Shown here: positions 58,205 to 64,000 of the stretch, piece by piece | Layout of the letters: each line of letters starts with the position of its first letter | How positions within the stretch are numbered: the stretch's first letter is position 1 | Origin: Bryum argenteum | Taxonomy: Eukaryota > Streptophyta > Bryopsida > Bryales > Bryaceae | Length of the DNA: 64,000 bases | Direction of reading: 5' to 3' | Assembly (NCBI GenBank): GCA_037043015.1 | Contig: CM073324.1 | Span: 22,646,097 to 22,710,096, forward strand | Translations under genes and position numbers: made by a program | The notes under the pieces: model-generated | What the model was told of the DNA's origin: nothing | The model's input: only the letters and a program-made list of their open reading frames with translations | Database searches by the model: none

Positions 58205-61200
58205 ATGGCGGTACCTGCGAAGGCCTTGCCAGCTTCTGCAAATAATTGTCAATTCTCATTAAGCTCTCATGCCGCACAAACTCTGCATTTCCATCCACTG
58301 AGTAATCGCTTACCTTGTCAGATTCGATGCCCTAAGCGTCAACTTTACATTGGTACTGGCAGTTGTAAGTTTAGAACTAGATCCACACCATTGCGATTAT
58401 CAGCCGTATTAGGAGATGATCTAAAGAGCAATCAAGACACAAGACGTAGGACCGGTCAGTTCCTTGGCCGGTTTTTGAAGAGGGGTAGGTCAGAGACAAG
58501 CGTGAGTGATGATGATCCACAAGAGACTGTGAATGACTCTGCGACCAGGCAGGGGATTCTTGAGGATCGATCTAGATTGAAATTTGAAGTTCTTGAAGAT
58601 GTCAGTGAGCCACCTCTGAAAACAACCGAAAATGTGAGGTTTCGAATATCCATGAGAGACCGACTGTTGGAGGCATCACTGAACAGAGTAAATCAGGCTA
58701 AGGAGCTGGCGACACAGAAAGCAAATCAGGCCAAGGAGCTTGCGACGCAGAAAGCAAATCAGGCTAAGGAGCTTGCGACACAGACATCGAATAAGACCAA
58801 GGAGATTGCGAGACTGACAACGAATTACTTCAGCAGTGTAGATGCTTCACTTGGTACTCCAACTCTCCCCTATCTAGGTGACAGGCTCAGTTATCTGGGG
58901 CTGGGAAGTATAGTGCTTGTGGCCTTAATACTAGCTAGTTGGTGGAGGAGATGGTGGTTCGACGAAAAGACTGAAGGGCCAGGCTCAACAGGTGCAGCTG
59001 ATATCGATGCTCAGACTCAAAAGGTCCTTAATGCTCAGGCTGCTGTAGCAGCTCCTGTTGCACTATCGATGTTATTGCAAAGTGATATGAAGAAGAAAGA
59101 AAGTGCAGAATGGCTGAACATGGTCTTAGGTAAGGTTTGGAGCCTGTATCGCCGGAAGTTGGAAACTTCAATAGTTGAGGCTATACAACCTGTAATCGAT
59201 GAAATCCCAGAGAAGCCTCCTCACATAGAGCGAGTTGTACTCAAGCAGTTTTTTTTGGGGGATGACCCGGTAACTTTGCGAACTATTGAACGACGGACAT
59301 CTCGACGTGCAAATGATCTTCAGTACGTTGCTCTCGTATCCCTCACTTGTGATCGTTGTCTTTCATGGAGAGATGTAGGCTGACATACTCCATTGAGTAT
59401 GAATGACTTTAGTGTAGATACATAATTTAAGATCTTCATCCGTAATTGCTGATACAAGGAACTCCAGCGGCCTCGTTGAGAATATGAATATTGAAGATGA
59501 TCATGTCATTTACTTGACATAGAATGGTTGTGAATTTTCAGGTACCACGTTGGATTACGATATACAGGCAACTCGCGCATGGTGTTCTCTATAGCATTAA
59601 AGTTTGGTTTCATGCCTATCAAAATCCCAATTGCTATTCGAGGTATAGATCTAGATGGCGAAGTCTGGGTGAAGCTTCGACTAATTCCAACAGAACCCTG
59701 GGTAGGGAGTGCAACTTGGGCTTTCGTTTCTCCACCTAAGGTCAAATTGGCCTTGGCTCCATTCCGACTCTTTAATCTTATGGGTATGTAAACGTAGCGG
59801 TATTTTGTCGTTTTTGTATGCGCTCGGAATGCCGAGGTTCTAGTTTAGCTCTTGGCCTGTGTGCTGCAGTTCTTGTCAAGAACAAGGTCGCTCCTTTCAA
59901 TTTCCTTAAGTTTTTAAGTTTTTCGTCTCAGGGTGCTTCAGAAACCTATTTCCACAATTGAAGGTTTCCTTTGTAAAGATCCACACATGCAACTAAATTC
60001 ACTGTAATGATATGTAGATAGCCACGGCTTTATGAAGATTTTGATGTCTTGGCGCTAACTTTTGTTGTGATGTTCATTCTATATTTGGGTGGGCTCTTCA
60101 TCGAACAGCTGTACCACTTCTTAACATGTAAGTCTATTGACCTTCATGTTTGATGGTTTCAAGAATGGTGTGAAACTGTCCAACCTTTTAGTGTAGGCCT
60201 TTTTGCTCTTACAGCATATAGTTCTCTCACTTCTCGCTGGTACGACTTTCTATGTTTTGGTAATCATGAAAATTTTCTTAAATGTATGAGTGAGTTCCTT
60301 CAAGCGACTGCAATCGTACTGATGGTGTCCCTTTCTCCACGAAAACTATTGCAGATTCTTGACGAAGTTGCTCACTCAAGATCTTCCACTACTCTTTGTC
60401 CGTCCCAACAAACAAGTAGTCAATTACCTAAAAGGGAAAGTGGTTGGACCACTTCCCAGGGATTTCAAGGACGGTGTATTCGATTCCAAAGGTTTTGCTG
60501 GAGAGCTGTCTGTAACATTAATAGAAGCACGAAAACTCAATTACTTTCCTTTAGGTAATTTCTTTGCCTTGTCCGCAGAGTGAATGCAGTTGAACAGAGT
60601 CTTTACGAGATTGGGCGTCAGACTCACTGCTGCTTGTATTTCTAACACTTAAGATCGGTTCTGTGGTTTTCTTTCGGTTAAAAAATACTCTGTTGCATAT
60701 GCAGTTATTCGGTTCCATGGCAGTCTTACTGATGATGAACTGTTATGTGAGCAGGTAATACAGATCCGTATGTAGTTTTCTTATTAGGTGAACAAGCTGT
60801 TCGAAGTAAAAGAAATAGTAAAACATCAATCATTGGACCTCCAGGAGCACCAGTTTGGAACCAGGTACTGCTTGGGCTGCAGTTGTGTTTCAGATCATGC
60901 TTATTGCATCCGATGACAATCGATTTCTGCTTAACGAACTTCATTTCTCACGTAGGTGCGTTGTTGATAATCAGGACTTCCGAATGCTCGTTATCGACCC
61001 CAAAACACAGAAACTTAAAATTAGAGTACGTGATTTTGTTGGTTATCTTGGATTGACTACGATCACAGTCGGCTATATTGAGGTACATGTCTGCCACCTT
61101 CACTGAATACCATGCACTTTCGGTTTTGCATGTTCACATTTAAGGGTTACGTCCATTACCTTGTCGATGATATACCTAGAAAATGTTCCATAATTGTGCA

Positions 61201-62779
61201 CATCTGATCCTAGATAGTAATTCAATCTTGATATGAGCTCTCACCTCTGGGGCGTCCAATTTGTCAATTTTTTAGTTCTTTAAAACTTGCTTACTTTCCC
61301 TATATTCTTATAACACCTTGGCCCCGTCTCCCATTTTCAAGGGAGAACGAGGGTACCTAAGATGCGTTGATCCTGTGACATCTTCCAAACACACACTCTT
61401 ACGTCTTGTATTCAAAAATCTATGGAGATTGAGGCCGCTGACCCCAGTTACTCCAATACCTTCCTGAAAAGAGTTCCTCAAGTAACACGTGAGATAGCGT
61501 GTTATACCACCCTATTGTCAGGAAACCAATCAATATCTGTCATTCTTATAGTTTGTCAGATGAACAGTAAAGATGGGTGTAACATATACGGAACAATTCG
61601 AAATTGTGCTGATAATTCTAATCTCGTGCGTTTCATGTTACCGAATCACTTACGAAACTTGCATACGAGGCATGGTTCTTATGTGAAACTGTCTGAGCAG
61701 ATTCCTATTGACGATCTCCAAGACACAGTTCCTGTTGACAAAGTCGTTACCCTAAGGAACGATCGTTGGTTTTTCCTTGGACGGAATGCTGGGGAGCTTC
61801 TGCTACGTCTGACTTACAAAGCCTACGTTGCGGAAGAGGAAGAGGAGGCTGGTGTTGGAGATAGGCCTGTAACGAATAAGGTGTGGAATGAAATTGGAAA
61901 CTTCATCAGCAAAGAAATGGAGGAAAAGGAAGTAAGCCCAGAGAAGCGGAAGCTACGGGATGCTATTGTCATGTCAGTCGATGCTGGAAGTAGTGAGAAT
62001 GGGTTCCGGTTTTCCAATCCTTTGATGACCCGATCTACCCCTGCTTCAGAAAAGCCTAGTTCTGGGAAAATCAATCCGCTTACTGGACATGTTTACCCCA
62101 GCACTCTATCCAGTGTACCTCCAATGACAAGTGTACCTCCAATGACAAGCGTACCTCCAATGACAAGCGTACCTCCAATTTCAAGTTCCTCTGAACCTGT
62201 AGTACCAACAATTGAGAGTTATCCGGCTCAAGAAAATCTGAAGGTGGAAGAAGAAAGTTTGGCATCGAAGTTCGACAAATTTAGACAAGAGAGTAAGTAT
62301 ATTCGCTTCTCTTTACTGTGCTTGTTCCCATTTTGCGTTTCTTAGTGCAGGATCTGCGTCAAAGTCCCATTCGTTCAGATTGGCTCTTATTCGTTTTCTT
62401 CAAATCTGATTCTTCAATGTTTTTTTATCACTATTAGTTGATACAATTATCCTTTTCACATCGTACACATTTAATTTTGAAAGGTCATTCTTAGTAGTTG
62501 GTCCTACTGGTACTGTACCGTGATACGCTAGGAAACTGTCTTATTATCATAGGGTGACTCCCCTAGGAAAGATACTCCTCTGATGTTGAAAAGTCGTTGG
62601 GGTGGTCTATTCTTGCTGGAAACCTTGCAGCTACTCTACCCTTTCTTGGTGAGGTGAGATTGACTGATGATGTAGTGATTTGAGATGCAGATGCAAATTT
62701 ATTATGGCTGGCCATCGTCACTGGAGTTGCGCTGGCTGTTGCGCTTGATCTCAATATATCTAATGTATTCAATCCTTGA
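58205..62779 (+). CDS. chloroplast-directed SMP and C2 domain protein, NTMC2T5-like
   Basis: A membrane-anchored lipid-transfer-type protein. The plant NTMC2T5 relatives are reported at the chloroplast envelope and ER contacts. Eight coding exons: 58205-59322, 59542-59783, 60109-60127 (19 nt), 60355-60554, 60755-60864, 60975-61082, 61701-62292 and 62685-62779. Reading phase is kept throughout, giving 827 residues. Residues 1-70 are Ser/Arg-rich and resemble a transit peptide. Residues 162-205 are four 11-residue repeats (NQAKELATQKA). A membrane helix is at 229-247, the SMP domain at about 298-475 (GLRYTGNSRMVFSIALKFG, GEVWVKLRLIPTEPWVG), one C2 domain at about 510-640, SVPPMT repeats at 738-759, and a second hydrophobic helix at about 801-820 before the end SNVFNP. 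The C2 loops lack most calcium-binding aspartates. The last acceptor could also be 6 bases further on. Confidence 0.9.
58688..58819 (+). repeat. four 33-bp in-frame repeats in the SMP/C2 gene
   Basis: Four consecutive 33-bp units encode 11-residue repeats of the form (A/V)NQAKELATQK, the fourth diverged. The 11-residue period and composition resemble group 3 LEA repeats, which fold as amphipathic helices. Function here is inference. Confidence 0.88.
60109..60127 (+). other. 19-nt microexon of the SMP/C2 gene
   Basis: CTGTACCACTTCTTAACAT sits between CGAACAG (acceptor) and GTAAGT (consensus donor). It is the only segment of the surrounding 570 bp that restores phase between exon 2 (phase 1) and exon 4 (phase 2). 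It yields FNLMAVPLLNIFLTKLL, the expected continuous SMP sequence across the junctions. Confidence 0.85.
62112..62177 (+). repeat. 18-bp in-frame repeats (SVPPMT)
   Basis: Three full 18-bp units and a partial fourth encode SVPPMT repeats in the region between the C2 domain and the C-terminal helix. Confidence 0.9.
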
Positions 62780-64000
62780 ATCACTGGAAAACTATTACTT
62801 GACGGTATTCTGCTATTTACCGAGAAGGTGCTGGCATCCTTGGAATACGCCTTCCATATTATCCATGCGGGTCACGGAGAACAAGTTGCGGATTTTTTTA
62901 TTCATTGTAAAGTAGCACGTTGTATGATGTAGCATAGATTTGGAAGAGGTAACTGTTGCTTCTTGAGAACCGTCGCTAAGCTATTTAGACTTCGAGGCAC
63001 TTATTTAGCTGTAGTGCCGTATCAGCCGAGCTTCTTTGCAGCTTGCATTCAATTCTTTTGTATAACATAATGATTTGATCAATTGCTAATTGCCAGGTCT
63101 TTCCCTGGCTTTCCAGATTCGTACCAAGCCCTGACAGGCTTTACAGAAATATAATTTGAAAGTGGCTGAAAGAAGTAATGTTTCAACATTCTTTAAAGGT
63201 ACTTCACTTGTCGTTCATGACTCTAAGTAACTCCTACACTTTGTATCAAGATTCTATGCTAATGACGGAGGACCTCTTTGGATATATTATAGTAAGCAAC
63301 GATGAATCTAAAATTTCAAAATTTACATCATATGCAAGTTAAGTCAATGGTGAATCTCCCAAATCCTTGAGTAGGGACACATTGATCTCAAATGCTGTCG
63401 TTTACTGTGAAATTCTAACTAAAGAATTAGCAAGCATCCAAAAGAGCTTTTCACTTTTCATGTGCCAAGCATGGAGGCGAATGTTTTGGAATAATCATCA
63501 AGAAGCTATGAGGAGAACAGCCAAGCAAGCAAGAGGTGTGGCCAACATGGGAACCGAAGTACAAGATCTTCCTCATTCATAATTTACTTCATAATTTTTT
63601 AGTAGAGTAGAACTTCGTGAAGAAGTAGGGCATCTTTGACATGATACAGTACAAAGAAACCTTACGGAAATACAAGCCTTACCAGCATCTCATGTATTAA
63701 CATATTCAGTCAATTGACCATAAAACCTGAGGTACCCTGATGAAGTACATTTATTCAGATGGAGTGGAATCTACTTTCAAGGTATCAACTGGAACCAAGG
63801 CTACTCGGTAAGAAGCAGTGGAGGTACTATGCTTATTGTGAAGTCGTGGCAGGTGTACATGCCTTGAGTGATTTCTGGTATCAAATACTAACCAACTACT
63901 ATGTTCATGCAATATAAACTAACATACTATTCCGGCACAGTTGTACAGGCTACCAAACACGGTATGCACCCCGTGCAGAGAAGTATATGGTAAAGCCTCT
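62780..64000. other. 3' flank of the SMP/C2 gene
   Basis: Presumably 3' UTR followed by intergenic DNA. A 71-codon open frame at 63367-63582 has no recognisable motif. Nothing else seen. Confidence 0.5.

Noticed and set aside
62563-62784. 73-codon antisense open frame at the end of the SMP/C2 gene
   Set aside because: It mirrors the real last exon and its upstream flank.
1-64000. CRISPR arrays, rRNA genes or organelle DNA insertions
   Set aside because: No spaced identical repeats, rRNA core motifs or recognisable plastid/mitochondrial genes were found.

Overview
The window reads as nuclear DNA of a land plant. Supporting this are a class I HD-Zip homeodomain gene, a gene for the plant complex I ferredoxin-like subunit C1-FDX, a gene for a chloroplast-directed SMP/C2 lipid-transfer protein, an intron-bearing tRNA-Tyr(GUA), a plant-type mariner element and a Ty1/copia element primed by initiator tRNA-Met. 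Genes have short introns and moderate GC, and they sit as islands in very AT-rich repeat DNA. A non-seed plant (bryophyte or lycophyte) is my guess, but nothing here proves it.

Layout. 1-38 kb: no host gene found. It is a stack of nested non-autonomous DNA transposons, segmental duplications and simple repeats, including one degraded mariner-like element (17.85-19.67 kb). 38.1-38.5 kb: a small TA-flanked inverted-repeat element. 39.2-40.9 kb: the HD-Zip I gene (+), with a TATA box, three upstream ORFs and three coding exons. 41-48 kb: repeat DNA again. 48.04-48.13 kb: tRNA-Tyr (-). 49.2-50.4 kb: C1-FDX (-), two coding exons. 50.7-55.8 kb: a young Ty1/copia element (-) just upstream of C1-FDX. 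55.8-57.1 kb: repeat DNA. 57.2-62.8 kb: the SMP/C2 gene (+), eight coding exons including a 19-nt microexon. 62.8-64 kb: downstream sequence with no gene recognised.

The most unusual content is a set of short elements that share one terminal signature, CCC(C/T)TAAA at each end, but carry several unrelated interiors of about 0.2 to 1.2 kb. Most are flanked by TTAA. Two occupied/empty site pairs inside the window show directly that TTAA is duplicated on insertion. Two other members are flanked by identical ATAA or ATAT, so the target is a 4-bp AT-rich site rather than strictly TTAA. No transposase for them is visible. They nest in each other, abut each other, and one has been entered by the mariner element, so insertion order can be read. 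Comparison of duplicated segments also dates a foldback element, a 10-bp-TSD inverted-repeat element and a third small insertion.

The host genes look unrelated in function: a transcription factor, a mitochondrial complex I subunit, a plastid-envelope/ER contact-type protein and a tRNA. Their shared feature is being gene islands in transposon-rich DNA.
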